Assembly (NCBI RefSeq): GCF_029433855.1
Contig: NZ_JAROAU010000001.1
Coordinates: forward strand, 869,089-933,088
Length of the DNA stretch: 64,000 nt
Source: Candidatus Kosakonia sp. 282A-S69
GTDB taxonomy: Bacteria > Pseudomonadota > Gammaproteobacteria > Enterobacterales > Enterobacteriaceae
Reading direction: 5' to 3'
In this document: in pieces, positions 27,199 to 38,792 of the stretch
Numbering within the stretch: the stretch's first letter is position 1
How the letters are laid out: each line of letters begins with the position of its first letter
Made by a program: the position numbers and the translations under genes
The notes under the pieces: model-generated
What the model saw: only the letters and a program-made list of their open reading frames with translations
Database searches by the model: none
What the model was told of the DNA's origin: nothing

Positions 27199-28620
27199 TT
27201 ACACCACGCTACGCTTAAACGATGGCGCCGCCGGATTGAGCGCCTGCCACAACGGTTTTATACGCAGCAGCGCATCCTCCAGCACCGCGGACTCCAGCGC
27301 GAAGGGGAGGCGCAGATAGCGCTCAAACGCGCCGTCGAGGCCGAAACGCGTCCCGGCACCGAGATGAATGCCCTCGGTTTCGGCGCGTGCGGCAAAGGCC
27401 GTCGCCAGCCGGTCGGGCAGCTCAACCCAGTAAGACAACCCGCCCTCCGGCGGCTGAAAATGCCACGCGGGAAAGAGTTCGGTCATGAGCTCGCCGCAGC
27501 GGTCGCGGCGCGTTTGCAGCATCGCCCTGCGCGCGGGCAGAAAAGCGCTTTCGTTCGCCATCAGCCACTGTGTCGCCAGCTGTTCCAGCAGCGGTGAGCC
27601 AAGCTCCAGCGAGTCGCGCGTCTGCGCCAGGTGGGCGATGGTACGCGCAGAGGCGCGAACCCACCCCAGCCGCAATCCGCCCCAGAAGGTTTTTCCCGCC
27701 GAGCCAAGCGTAATCACTGTGTCGTGCTTATCAAACGCGGCGAGCGGCGGCGGCGGCGCGTTTTCATACCAGAGATCGACCATCGTCTCATCCACCACCA
27801 GCGTGGTGCGCGTGCGGGCGGCAATGGCGGCGATCGCTTCCCGCGTTGCGCTCTCCATGCAGCGCCCGGTCGGATTGTGATAATCGGGCATCAGGTAGGC
27901 AAGGCGTGGCGCGGTCTGCGCCAGCGTGGCGGCAAAACCGTCGGTGTCCCAGCCGCGCTGCGGCAGCGAGACGCCAACCGGCCGGCATGACGCCCCCTGA
28001 ATGGCGGCAATCGCCAGCGGGTAGGTGGGGTGATCGACCACCACACGATCGCCTGGCCCGGTCAGCATGCGCAACACCAGCGCCAGCCCGCTGAGCGCAC
28101 CGTTCACTACCATCACTTCATCAGCCTGGGTCGGTAAACCGCGCGCAGTGTAGCGTGCGGCAATCGCTTCACGCAGCGCCAGGACGCCGAGCTGACCATA
28201 CCCGGTGCGCGAAAGATAGGGGGTTATCGCCGTTAAGGCGTGGCTGTAAGCCTGGTGAATTTCCGGCCCGGCGCTGAGGGCGGCAGTTGAGAGATCGAGC
28301 GCCGCGCCGGCGGTGCTGCGCGTCGGTATTGCGCGGTTATCGGGCAGGATCACCCGCGAACCGCTGCCGTGGCGGCTCTCCAGATAGCCCTCTTCGCGCA
28401 GGTGCGCCAGCGCGCTGGCAATTGTGGTGCGGCTCACCGAGAGCGTGGTCGCCAGCTCGCGTTCGCCGGGCAGACGGGTATCCAGCGCCAGCCTTCCGTC
28501 GAGGATCAGCAGGCGTAGCGCATCGGCAAGCTGACGCCAGAGCGGGGTACGGGAGGGGGATTGCTGCCAGTGGCCTAACAGGCGCAGCAACGACTGGCTA
28601 CCAAAGCGACGGGATGACAT
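27199..28620 (-). CDS. yczR: MocR-type PLP-binding regulator (YczR-like)
   Basis: A 473-aa fusion of a GntR-type winged helix (GERELATTLSVSRTTIASAL at ~50-75) and an aminotransferase fold type I domain. The PLP lysine lies in TLGSAGKTFWGGLRLGW and the Asp/Asn region in MPDYHNPTGR. These regulators use PLP as effector scaffold rather than for catalysis. It is divergent from a YczE-type membrane protein, the arrangement that defines the YczR group. I chose the ATG at 28620 because a start at 28656 would place part of the GTCCA repeat array inside the gene. Confidence 0.82.
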   Translation of the reverse strand: MSSRRFGSQSLLRLLGHWQQSPSRTPLWRQLADALRLLILDGRLALDTRLPGERELATTLSVSRTTIASALAHLREEGYLESRHGSGSRVILPDNRAIPTRSTAGAALDLSTAALSAGPEIHQAYSHALTAITPYLSRTGYGQLGVLALREAIAARYTARGLPTQADEVMVVNGALSGLALVLRMLTGPGDRVVVDHPTYPLAIAAIQGASCRPVGVSLPQRGWDTDGFAATLAQTAPRLAYLMPDYHNPTGRCMESATREAIAAIAARTRTTLVVDETMVDLWYENAPPPPLAAFDKHDTVITLGSAGKTFWGGLRLGWVRASARTIAHLAQTRDSLELGSPLLEQLATQWLMANESAFLPARRAMLQTRRDRCGELMTELFPAWHFQPPEGGLSYWVELPDRLATAFAARAETEGIHLGAGTRFGLDGAFERYLRLPFALESAVLEDALLRIKPLWQALNPAAPSFKRSVV

Positions 28621-28625
28621 AAGCA

Positions 28626-28690
28626 GTCCACTATCTGAAAACTGGACATTAATCATAAGTCCATTTCCGGGGAAGATGGAAGCCTGTCCA
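28626..28690. promoter_or_regulatory. Repeated GTCCA/TGGAC motifs, candidate YczR operator
   Basis: GTCCA occurs at 28626-28630, 28659-28663 and 28686-28690, and its complement TGGAC at 28643-28647. The first and third motifs are 33 bases apart, about three helical turns. TGGAC-N11-GTCCA forms an inverted repeat. The array fills the gap between the divergent regulator and membrane protein genes, as expected for a MocR regulator. Confidence 0.6.
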
Positions 28691-28704
28691 AACGGAGAAG
28701 ATCT

Positions 28705-29316
28705 ATGCTGCGTCGATTACTGCAACTCTATTTCGGCTTATCCCTTTACGGCCTCTCTACCGCCATGTTTGTGCGCGCCGATCTCGGTGCCGACCCGTGG
28801 AATGTTTTTCACCTTGGCGTGGCGAAACTGCTGTCGCTGGATATCGGCACGGTGATGATCGCCACCGGTGCGCTGGTGCTGTTGCTGTGGATCCCGCTGC
28901 GCCAGCGCCCGGGGCTTGGCACTATCAGCAATGTGGTGGTGTTAGGGCTGGCGGCCGACGCCGCGCTCTCTCTCATTCCGACGCTGAGTGACATACTGCC
29001 CCGCAGTGGGTTGTTGGCGGGTGCCATCGTGGTGAATGCTATCGCCACCGCGATGTATATCGGTGCCGGGTTTGGTTCCGGCCCGCGCGACGGGCTGATG
29101 ACCGGCGTGCATGCGCGCACCGGCTGGTCGGTGCGCAGCATCCGTACCGTGATTGAGCTGTCGGTGCTGCTGATTGGCTGGCTGCTTGGCGGCACACTTG
29201 GCGTCGGCACGGTGCTCTATGCGCTTACTATCGGCCCGCTGATCCAGATCTGCCTGCCCTGGTTTCGCGCGGCACCGCGCCCCCTCCCCGCCGCAGAGAT
29301 AAAACCGGCCGCATAG
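28705..29316 (+). CDS. yczE: YczE-family integral membrane protein
   Basis: A 203-aa protein with about five membrane segments, of the YczE/YyaS/YitT type. Conserved loops include RADLGADPWNVFHLGVA and GFGSGPRDGLMTG. Its transport function is unknown. Genomic pairing with a MocR regulator suggests a link to PLP-related or amino-compound transport (inference). A GGAGAAGATCT ribosome site precedes the ATG. The Pro-rich, basic C-terminus is probably cytoplasmic. Confidence 0.8.
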   Translation: MLRRLLQLYFGLSLYGLSTAMFVRADLGADPWNVFHLGVAKLLSLDIGTVMIATGALVLLLWIPLRQRPGLGTISNVVVLGLAADAALSLIPTLSDILPRSGLLAGAIVVNAIATAMYIGAGFGSGPRDGLMTGVHARTGWSVRSIRTVIELSVLLIGWLLGGTLGVGTVLYALTIGPLIQICLPWFRAAPRPLPAAEIKPAA

Positions 29317-29403
29317 CCATTTCTGTCAGGTTTACAGAGCGGCGAAGTTACGGGATGCTGAGTTATCACAGGCCGACGCTTTCGGCCTGAAGGGAGAGAG
29401 CCT

Positions 29404-29949
29404 ATGACCACACCCGTGCTGGAGACCGCAAGATTACGCCTGTTACCGCTGGAATCTGCCGATGCTGAACAGATCCAGCGCATTTTTCCGCGCTGGGAGA
29501 TCGTGCGTTACCTGATTGCCAGCGTGCCGTGGCCCTACCCGGAGGGTGCCGCGCAGCACTATGTCGACAATGTCGCGCTGGCGGCGAGCCGCGCCGGTGA
29601 AGGCTGGTTCTGGACACTGCGGCGTAAAGAGGATGAGCGCGAGTTAATGGGCGTTATCTGCCTGATGAACACCCCGGATAACAACCGTGGTTTCTGGCTG
29701 GCGCCGGAGTGGCAAGGGCAGGGTTATATGCGCGAAGCGTGCCACGCAGTGACAGACTACTGGTTCAATGGCCTGAACCGTGAGGTGCTGCGCGCGCCGA
29801 AAGCGGTGGCCAACGAGCGGTCGAGAAAGATCTCGCACAGCAGCGGTATGCAACTGGTTCGTCGTCAAACAGGGCACTATGTGGCAGGTGAATTAGAGAC
29901 GGAGTTGTGGGAGATCACCCGCGACGTGTGGAACCGCCTGCATAGCTGA
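29404..29949 (+). CDS. GNAT-family N-acetyltransferase (RimJ/RimL-like)
   Basis: A 181-aa acetyltransferase. It opens with the RimJ/RimL-type LETARLRLLPLESADAEQI. The acetyl-CoA loop lies around GFWLAPEWQGQGYMREA and a later ANERSRKISHSSGMQL corresponds to the typical NxxSxxxxxKxGF region. Substrate unknown; protein N-termini or small amines are both possible. A GGGAGAGAG site precedes the ATG, and a GC-rich hairpin follows ten bases after the stop. Confidence 0.8.
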   Translation: MTTPVLETARLRLLPLESADAEQIQRIFPRWEIVRYLIASVPWPYPEGAAQHYVDNVALAASRAGEGWFWTLRRKEDERELMGVICLMNTPDNNRGFWLAPEWQGQGYMREACHAVTDYWFNGLNREVLRAPKAVANERSRKISHSSGMQLVRRQTGHYVAGELETELWEITRDVWNRLHS

Positions 29950-29959
29950 TCTCGGCTCC

Positions 29960-29979
29960 GACAGCCCAGCCGGGCTGTC
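29960..29979 (+). terminator. Hairpin after the GNAT gene
   Basis: GACAGCCC/GGGCTGTC forms an 8-bp perfect stem with a four-base loop, followed by an AT-rich but not T-only tail. It is a probable weak terminator. Confidence 0.55.
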
Positions 29980-29989
29980 AATTATCTAC

Positions 29990-30184
29990 TTCTTCTAAGT
30001 ACTTTCTCATTCATAAATTAAATTGTCATAATACTGACATATTAATTTAATATTTATGTCATCTTTCTCGGGCAAATTATTTATGGGGTATTTCGTCTTG
30101 TTATATTCCTGAAATATATTTGTGGATCGATTATCTAACTTCGTGTATTAATTGGCGTGTTTATTCACACCAGAAGGGATAATC
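29990..30184. other. AT-rich intergenic region
   Basis: About 195 bases of strikingly AT-rich DNA (long stretches of A/T such as TAAATTAAATTGTCATAATA) in otherwise GC-rich surroundings. It contains no gene. Base composition of this kind attracts H-NS and often marks transferred DNA. It holds the presumed promoter of the two small genes that follow. Confidence 0.7.
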
Positions 30185-30436
30185 ATGACCAGTGCTGTTT
30201 TAAACGTAAAAATTGATGAAGCGTTAAAAGAGAAACTTCGCCATTACGCCGAAGTCAACAATGAGAATTTAGGTTCGGCGACGCAAAAGCTTCTCCTGCT
30301 GGCGTTTGAGGCAGTGGAAGAGGAGAGCGTCTCGGAGGAAGAGGTTGATAGCCAGCACACGGAAGAAGAGAGCGCAACGCCACTTACAGCCAAAGAAATC
30401 AAAGCACTACGCAAACTTCTGAAGAAGAGAAAATGA
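30185..30436 (+). CDS. Small ribbon-helix-helix-like protein
   Basis: An 83-aa protein I do not recognise. Residues 4-42 fit a ribbon-helix-helix pattern: a short beta strand (SAVLNVKID) and two helices (EALKEKLRHYAEV and SATQKLLLLAFEAV). This is followed by a very acidic stretch (EEESVSEEEVDSQHTEEE) and a basic C-terminus (KEIKALRKLLKKRK). It could be a DNA-binding autoregulator such as an antitoxin, but no known family is certain. The start has AAGGGA seven bases upstream. Its stop overlaps the next gene's start in ATGA. Confidence 0.7.
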   Translation: MTSAVLNVKIDEALKEKLRHYAEVNNENLGSATQKLLLLAFEAVEEESVSEEEVDSQHTEEESATPLTAKEIKALRKLLKKRK

Positions 30437-30651
30437 ACCAACAACTGCTTTCCATCGCCCACAACTACCGTGAAGCGTGCGAGATGCTACGCTCGGGGTT
30501 CGTCAAACAAGTTCGTCTCGACTGGAATATTGGCACAGATGAGTTTTTTCGCATTGCATCGGACTGGTGTGACGCTGGCGCCAAAATTAAAAAAGAAGGG
30601 AATAGCTTTATTATTTCACTGAAAGGATTTCCCATCCCTCGCCAGCAGTAA
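30433..30651 (+). CDS. Small protein coupled to the RHH-like gene
   Basis: A 72-aa protein of unknown function. The order is helix (LLSIAHNYREACEMLRSG), strand (FVKQVRLDWNI), helix (TDEFFRIASDWCDAGAKIKK) and strand (NSFIISLKGF), a small alpha-beta fold. The spacing of the last strand-helix-strand recalls TusA-like folds, but the CPxP motif is absent and I do not assign it there. The ATGA overlap with the preceding gene implies translational coupling, so the two products probably act together. A terminator about 100 bases later closes the unit. Confidence 0.68.
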   Translation: MNQQLLSIAHNYREACEMLRSGFVKQVRLDWNIGTDEFFRIASDWCDAGAKIKKEGNSFIISLKGFPIPRQQ

Positions 30652-30752
30652 CACACTTGTCATGAAACCATCATTTTAATTGCAAATAAAAGTGTGATGA
30701 TGGTTAAAATAATAAGAGCAACCATCTCAATAAAACATTAAGGATGATGTTT

Positions 30753-30790
30753 ACGGCGAGCCGTTTGTGGCTCGTCGTTATTTCTTTTGG
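30753..30790 (+). terminator. Terminator between the small bicistron and lacI
   Basis: ACGGCGAGCC/GGCTCGTCGT forms a 10-bp stem (one G-U pair) with a six-base loop, followed by TATTTCTTTT. It insulates lacI from the upstream small genes. Confidence 0.75.
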
Positions 30791-30865
30791 CTTCGTGCAA
30801 CCATGCACAGGCAACGCGCGATGAAGCAGGTATACTGCATAACATTCGCAGTGGCCCGGAAGCTT

Positions 30866-31945
30866 ATGAAAACCATCACCCTCTATGATGTCGCCCGCCA
30901 TGCCGGCGTCTCTTACCAGACCGTCTCCCGCGTGATCAATGATGCCGCGCATGTCTCTGCGCGTACCCGTGAAAAGGTGCAGGCGGCGATGGCGGCGTTG
31001 CACTACGTGCCCAATCGCGGCGCGCAGCAGCTGGCGGGCAAACGCAGCAAAACCCTTGGCTTGCTGACCACCGATCTGGCGCTGCATGCGCCGTCGCAAG
31101 TTGCCTCGGCGGTCAAGAGCCGCGCCGGACAGGCGGGTGCCAGCGTGATGATTTCAATGGTTGAACAGCACGATGCGAAAAGCTGTGCGGCGGCGCTGCA
31201 GGAGCTGCTGGCACAACGGGTTGAAGGGGTATTGATTAACGTCCCCCTCGATGATGCGCTGGCGCAGCAGCTGGCGGCACAGGCTGCCCCGGTGCCGGTG
31301 CTGTTTCTCGATGTCAGCGACACGGCGTCGGTCAATAGCCTGGTGTTTGACGCCCTTCAGGGGGCGCGCCTTGGCGTTGAGCACCTGCGCGCATTGGGTC
31401 ATCAGCGCATTGCGCTGCTTGGCGGGCCGGAAAGCTCGGTCTCGGCGCGCGCACGGTTCAGCGGCTGGCTGGCGGCGCTGGAGGAAGCAGAGCTGGCTCC
31501 CTTCGCCTGCGCGCACGGGGAGTGGAGCGCGGCCTCCGGGTTTGAGAAGGCACAGCGCTTACTGGCCGGGCCGCAGCTGCCGCAGGCGGTGCTGGTGGCA
31601 AACGATCAGATGGCGCTTGGCGTACTGCGCGCCTGTGCGGCGAAAGGCATCGCCGTGCCTGATCAGATTTCGGTAGTCGGGTATGACGATACCGATGACA
31701 GCGCCTGGTTTTCGCCGCCGCTCACCACCGTGCGTCAGGCCTTCAAAGAGGCGGGAGCGCGCAGCGTGGAGTGGCTGCTGGATAGCCAGGCGCAGGGCGA
31801 AGGGCTTTACCAGATGCGCCTGCCGGTCCATCTGGTCGAGCGCCACTCCAGCGCGCCGATCTCGCTGACGGCAGAGAGCGGCGAAGCGCTGGCCCGGCGT
31901 CTGCAACAGCTGGCGGAGCAGGTGGCTTTACTCGATCGCCGCTAA
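30866..31945 (+). CDS. lacI: Lactose operon repressor LacI
   Basis: A 359-aa orthologue of E. coli LacI. The DNA-reading residues Tyr17, Gln18 and Arg22 are identical (GVSYQTVSR), and the hinge helix contains RGAQQLAGKRS. The effector domain keeps ALHAPSQVASAVKSR, SVVGYDDT and the C-terminal leucine-rich tetramerisation helix (LARRLQQLAEQVALL). The ATG at 30866 matches the E. coli start; a longer frame upstream includes the terminator. lacZ follows 103 bases downstream with lac-type control sites between. Confidence 0.94.
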   Translation: MKTITLYDVARHAGVSYQTVSRVINDAAHVSARTREKVQAAMAALHYVPNRGAQQLAGKRSKTLGLLTTDLALHAPSQVASAVKSRAGQAGASVMISMVEQHDAKSCAAALQELLAQRVEGVLINVPLDDALAQQLAAQAAPVPVLFLDVSDTASVNSLVFDALQGARLGVEHLRALGHQRIALLGGPESSVSARARFSGWLAALEEAELAPFACAHGEWSAASGFEKAQRLLAGPQLPQAVLVANDQMALGVLRACAAKGIAVPDQISVVGYDDTDDSAWFSPPLTTVRQAFKEAGARSVEWLLDSQAQGEGLYQMRLPVHLVERHSSAPISLTAESGEALARRLQQLAEQVALLDRR

Positions 31946-31950
31946 GCTTT

Positions 31951-31966
31951 TGTGATCCTCTTCGCT
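31951..31966. promoter_or_regulatory. CRP-cAMP site of the lacZ promoter
   Basis: TGTGA-N6-TCGCT has a perfect left CRP half-site and a partial right half. Its centre is about 61 bases before the expected lacZ transcription start, the same class I geometry as in E. coli lac. Confidence 0.65.
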
Positions 31967-31982
31967 TTCAGCCGATCTGCGC

Positions 31983-35120
<3,138 letters not shown>

Positions 35121-35225
35121 ACGCCGGTTTCGCGCCGGGCATGTTGTTCCCACAAGACATCGGGTATCTTTAGCCCTCTGAGGATATAAGATGCGCCGGT
35201 GGCGGTTCGCGTTGGGAAGGGGTGG

Positions 35226-35942
35226 ATGAAGAAAAAAGAGTTCGTCACGCAGGATCTGCTCAGCAAAATTTACCAGAACAGCGCGCCAGGCCCGCGCAAA
35301 CTCCCCCCGGAGCGGCAGCTGGCGCAGGAGTATGGCGTGTCGCGCTTTACCATCCGCCAGGCGCTGGAGAAGCTTGCCAGCATTGGCGTGGTGCGCATTG
35401 TGCAGGGCTCCGGCATCTGGATTAATGAACAGGCGCGCAACAATCCGCTGGTCTACAACTCGATCACCGAGAAGCGTTTCGATCAGATCCGCTTTCGCAT
35501 GATAAGCCTGCATAAGAAGCGGCCGAACCGTGATGAGCAGCAGATCTTTGACCTCGATGATGAGAGCTTTATCTGGCAGTTTTGCCGCCTGCGCTTTGTC
35601 GATGAACAGGCGGTGCAGATTGAGATTTCACGCATGCCGGTCGAGGGGTTTGCCGATCTCAATCAGCAGGTGATTGAGCGCTCATTGCAACAGTATGTAT
35701 TAAGCAAGGGGTATCAAATCTCCCATTTGCTCACCACCTACCGGGCGGTGAACGTCAGCCGCGAACAGGCCGCGCTGCTCGGCTGTAAAAAGGGCAGCCC
35801 GGCGATGCATATCAGCAACCGCGGCATTCTTGAGGGCGGCCAGGTCTACGAAATCAGCGACATTATCGATATCAACTACAGCTGTACCTATGTCATCCCG
35901 CATAACCGCGAAAACCTGACCTTCCGCCAGGGCGGCGGCTGA
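35226..35942 (+). CDS. GntR/HutC-family regulator (UTRA domain)
   Basis: A 238-aa regulator with an N-terminal winged helix (KLPPERQLAQEYGVSRFTIR) and a C-terminal UTRA ligand-binding domain (FCRLRFVDEQAVQIEISRMP and SDIIDINYSCTYVIP). UTRA regulators commonly sense sugar or amino-acid phosphates. It sits tail-to-tail with the enolase-superfamily gene, one base apart, and probably controls that gene and the divergent PTS gene. Start chosen at the ATG at 35226 with AAGGGG upstream; a GTG nine codons earlier is the alternative. Confidence 0.85.
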   Translation: MKKKEFVTQDLLSKIYQNSAPGPRKLPPERQLAQEYGVSRFTIRQALEKLASIGVVRIVQGSGIWINEQARNNPLVYNSITEKRFDQIRFRMISLHKKRPNRDEQQIFDLDDESFIWQFCRLRFVDEQAVQIEISRMPVEGFADLNQQVIERSLQQYVLSKGYQISHLLTTYRAVNVSREQAALLGCKKGSPAMHISNRGILEGGQVYEISDIIDINYSCTYVIPHNRENLTFRQGGG

Positions 35943-35943
35943 G

Positions 35944-37143
35944 TTACGGCGTGTGCAGGGTGCCGTCGGTGAGGCGGCTCTGCGTCCACTCATGCGGACG
36001 ATAGATGCCGGGCCAGGCGCGCGCCTGCTCTTCATTAAACCCGACGCCGATACCCGCTTTCTCCGGCGCGTAGACAAAGCCTGCGTTTACCTGCGGCGCG
36101 CCGGGGAAGACCGCATCCGTGGCGGCGGAGCGCGGAATGTACTCCTGAATCGCGGCGTTATGCAGATGGATATTGAGATGGGTATTGACCGCCACGGCGA
36201 TGGGGGTCATATCGCCCGGACCGTGCCAGGCCAGGCGTACGCCGAAAGCCTGACAGAGCACCGCCAGCTTCAGCGCCGGGGTGATGCCGCCAAGCTGCGA
36301 AATATGGCAGCGGATAAAGTCGATACGGCGGTTCACAATCAGATCGTGCCACTCCGCCGGGTTGTTAAACAGCTCGCCCATCGCCAGCGGCGCGCTGCTA
36401 TGCTGGCGCACCTGATCGAGCCAGCCGCTCTGCGCTGGCGGCAAAATATCTTCAATAAAATAGGGCTGCCAGGGTTCAAGCTGCTTCGCCAGCTGCACCG
36501 CCTGCTGCGGGAAGAGGCGCTCATGCACATCATGCAGGATATGCAGGCTGTCACCATACTTCTCGCGCAGCGCTTTAAACATGGCAACCGTGTTGCGCAT
36601 ATACTCCTGCTGGTCGAAATAGGCACCCGGCGTCGGGTTTTCCGGCGTTTGCAGCTGTGAAGGCGTACCGCCGTAAAAACCGAGCTGGCAGCGCACATGG
36701 CGATAGCCCTGCGCGATAAGGTTATCGACCGAGGCGAAGAGTTCGTCGAGGGTTTCGCCGCTGGCGTGGCTGTAGGCGGCGATAGCATCGCGGGACTTTC
36801 CGCCTAACAGCTGATAGAGCGGCATTCCGGCCAGCTGACCTTTAATATCCCACAGCGCCATATCAACGCCGGAGATGGCGTTGTTGAGGATCGGGCCATT
36901 ACGCCAGTAGGCGTTAACGGTCATCATCTGCCACAGATCTTCAATGTTATTGGCGTCACGCCCAGTCAGCAGCGGCTTCAGGTACTCATCCACCACCGTT
37001 TTGACCGCCAGCGGGCGCTGCTGAAAGGTCGCGCAGCCGTGGCCGATGACACCTTTATCGGTTGTCACCCGCACCACGACCAGGTTATGCCTGTCGGGGC
37101 GGGTAATAAAACAGTCGATACTCTGGATAAGCGTTGGCGTCAC
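35944..37143 (-). CDS. Enolase-superfamily sugar-acid dehydratase (ManD/RspA-like)
   Basis: A 399-aa mandelate racemase/enolase-superfamily enzyme resembling RspA and ManD-type D-mannonate/D-gluconate dehydratases. Metal ligands are visible as Asp in [10 protein letters not shown], Glu in YFIEDILPP and Glu in MGELFNN. His in [10 protein letters not shown] is the expected catalytic base region, and [10 protein letters not shown] is the family signature. Many relatives have low or no activity, so the substrate is open. Translation starts at a GTG with a perfect AAGGAG five bases upstream. Divergent from the PTS gene and presumably co-regulated. Confidence 0.85.
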   Translation of the reverse strand: MTPTLIQSIDCFITRPDRHNLVVVRVTTDKGVIGHGCATFQQRPLAVKTVVDEYLKPLLTGRDANNIEDLWQMMTVNAYWRNGPILNNAISGVDMALWDIKGQLAGMPLYQLLGGKSRDAIAAYSHASGETLDELFASVDNLIAQGYRHVRCQLGFYGGTPSQLQTPENPTPGAYFDQQEYMRNTVAMFKALREKYGDSLHILHDVHERLFPQQAVQLAKQLEPWQPYFIEDILPPAQSGWLDQVRQHSSAPLAMGELFNNPAEWHDLIVNRRIDFIRCHISQLGGITPALKLAVLCQAFGVRLAWHGPGDMTPIAVAVNTHLNIHLHNAAIQEYIPRSAATDAVFPGAPQVNAGFVYAPEKAGIGVGFNEEQARAWPGIYRPHEWTQSRLTDGTLHTP

Positions 37144-37236
37144 GGGAACTCCTTTACAGCGAAATATAAGCGGGGAATGGCCACTATCTTCACCTTAATT
37201 TCGCCGTGAGGTAAACGCTTTTTTCGAATAAATATT

Positions 37237-37279
37237 TTGGTCAGCTTTCACCGTTAAATGGAATTAAAAACCAGACCAA
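37237..37279. promoter_or_regulatory. TTGGTC/GACCAA inverted repeat, possible GntR site
   Basis: TTGGTC (37237-37242) and GACCAA (37274-37279) are inverted copies within the 277-bp divergent promoter region between the dehydratase and PTS genes. Assignment to the GntR/UTRA regulator is a guess from position. Confidence 0.35.
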
Positions 37280-37321
37280 TTTGCGCTTTGTTGCCTCAAC
37301 GAGTGCTCCTGTATGGCAAAT

Positions 37322-37337
37322 TGTGACGAGTTTCATA
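37322..37337. promoter_or_regulatory. CRP-cAMP site upstream of the PTS gene
   Basis: TGTGA-N6-TCATA in an A/T-rich context matches the CRP consensus at nine of ten core positions. It lies about 90 bases before the PTS start codon, fitting class I activation. Confidence 0.65.
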
Positions 37338-37420
37338 TTTTATTGGTTTGTTTTGCTTCTGGCATTTCTCTACCCTTGGTAGCAATCACTAAAACAACAA
37401 CACATCCGGCAGGAGTTTTT

Positions 37421-38791
37421 ATGGGCACGCAAGAAGCCATCATCAATATTATTCGCCTGGTGGGCGGGCGGGATAATATTCACAACGTCTGGCACTGCAT
37501 GACGCGCCTGCGTTTCTCGCTGGTGGATGACAATAAAGTGGAGCAGGCAGAGATTAAAAAAGTGCCCGGCGTGCTGGGCGCGCAGCTGCAAAGCGACCAG
37601 TTCCAGATTGTGATTGGTCCGCAGGTCAACAGCTGGTACGAGCAACTTCTCGCCGCGCTGGGCGACGCGCCGGCAGCGCCGGCCGCGAAAGAGAAGGGGC
37701 GCAAAAGCCTGGTGTCACTGTTTATGGATACGGTCTCCGGCGTGTTTGGGCCGATTGTGCCCGCCATTGCCGGTGCAGGGATGATCAAAGGGCTGCTGGC
37801 CGGGCTGATTGCCCTCAACGTCATCTCGGCGAAAAGCGATACGGTGATCGTCATCGATCTGATTGCCAGCGGCGTCTTCTACTTCCTGCCCTTTTTCCTT
37901 GCGGTATCAGCGGCAAAAATATTCAAGACCAATGAATATCTGGCGGCAGCAATCGCGGCCTGCCTGATGTACCCCTCGCTTATCGAGGCGGCAAAAGCGC
38001 TGGCGGCGCATCAGGAGGAGGCGGTCAGCGCCTTCTGGCTGCTTAACGCCGTCCCGGTCTCCGTCTTTAACTACTCGGCAAGCGTGATCCCGGTGATCTT
38101 CTCGGTGCTGGCGCTCAGCTATATCCATCGCTGGGTGGACAGCATTATGCCGGAGGTGCTGAAAACCGTCTTTACGCCAACGTTGACGCTGTTCCTCGGC
38201 GCGCTGGCGGCGCTGGTGGTGATTGGCCCCATCGGCATCTGGCTGGGTAAAGGGCTGGCGCTGTTTATTGAAGGGCTATTCAGCATTTCGGCCAGCTTCG
38301 CCGGTCTGGTGGTGGGCGCGATTCGCCCGGTGGCGATCCTCACCGGCATGCACCACGCCATGACGCCGATTGCGCTGCAAAACTTCAGCGATCGCGGCTA
38401 TGACATGCTGATGCCGATGATGTTTATGGCCAATATGGCGATTGCTGGTTCAACTTTTGCCATCTGGCGCTTGAGTAAAGATCGCCAGGAGAAGAGTGTC
38501 AGCTTATCGGCGGCTATTTCGGCGCTGCTCGGCATCACCGAACCGGCGCTGTTTGGTGTCTTAACGCGCTACAAAAAAGCGTTTATCGCCGCCACCGTCG
38601 CCAGCTCGCTGGCCTCGGCGTTTATCGCCTTCTTCGGCGTGCGGCTCTATGGCTATATTTTGTCGAGCATCTTCAGCCTGCCGGCCTACATTGGCCCCTA
38701 CTTTATCTTTGCGCTCTCAGGCGTGGCGATTGCGCTGGTGCTCTCCTTTGCGCTCACCACGCTGCTGCTGGCGAAAGAGGCGCAAAAATAG
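37421..38791 (+). CDS. PTS EIIBC permease of the glucoside family
   Basis: A 456-aa PTS permease. The EIIB domain has the phosphorylated Cys26 in NVWHCMTRLRF and a QFQIVIG motif. The EIIC domain starts near residue 100 (GVFGPIVPAIAGAGMIKGLL) with TGMHHAMTPIALQ and GITEPALFGV. EIIA is lacking, so a separate EIIA must donate phosphate. The sugar is unknown; beta-glucoside or disaccharide is typical. Start at the ATG with AGGAG five bases upstream; an upstream extension would run through the CRP site. It ends one base from the convergent metI-like gene. Confidence 0.87.
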   Translation: MGTQEAIINIIRLVGGRDNIHNVWHCMTRLRFSLVDDNKVEQAEIKKVPGVLGAQLQSDQFQIVIGPQVNSWYEQLLAALGDAPAAPAAKEKGRKSLVSLFMDTVSGVFGPIVPAIAGAGMIKGLLAGLIALNVISAKSDTVIVIDLIASGVFYFLPFFLAVSAAKIFKTNEYLAAAIAACLMYPSLIEAAKALAAHQEEAVSAFWLLNAVPVSVFNYSASVIPVIFSVLALSYIHRWVDSIMPEVLKTVFTPTLTLFLGALAALVVIGPIGIWLGKGLALFIEGLFSISASFAGLVVGAIRPVAILTGMHHAMTPIALQNFSDRGYDMLMPMMFMANMAIAGSTFAIWRLSKDRQEKSVSLSAAISALLGITEPALFGVLTRYKKAFIAATVASSLASAFIAFFGVRLYGYILSSIFSLPAYIGPYFIFALSGVAIALVLSFALTTLLLAKEAQK

Positions 38792-38792
38792 C

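Noticed and set aside
30433-30651. Assignment of the 72-aa protein to TusA-like sulfur carriers
   Set aside because: Only the strand-helix-strand spacing is similar; the essential CPxP cysteine motif is absent.
30652-30720. Nested inverted repeats (CACACTT/AAGTGTG, AACCATCA/TGATGGTT) after the small bicistron
   Set aside because: The arms interleave and no T run follows; the better terminator is at 30753-30790. Possibly chance in AT-rich DNA.
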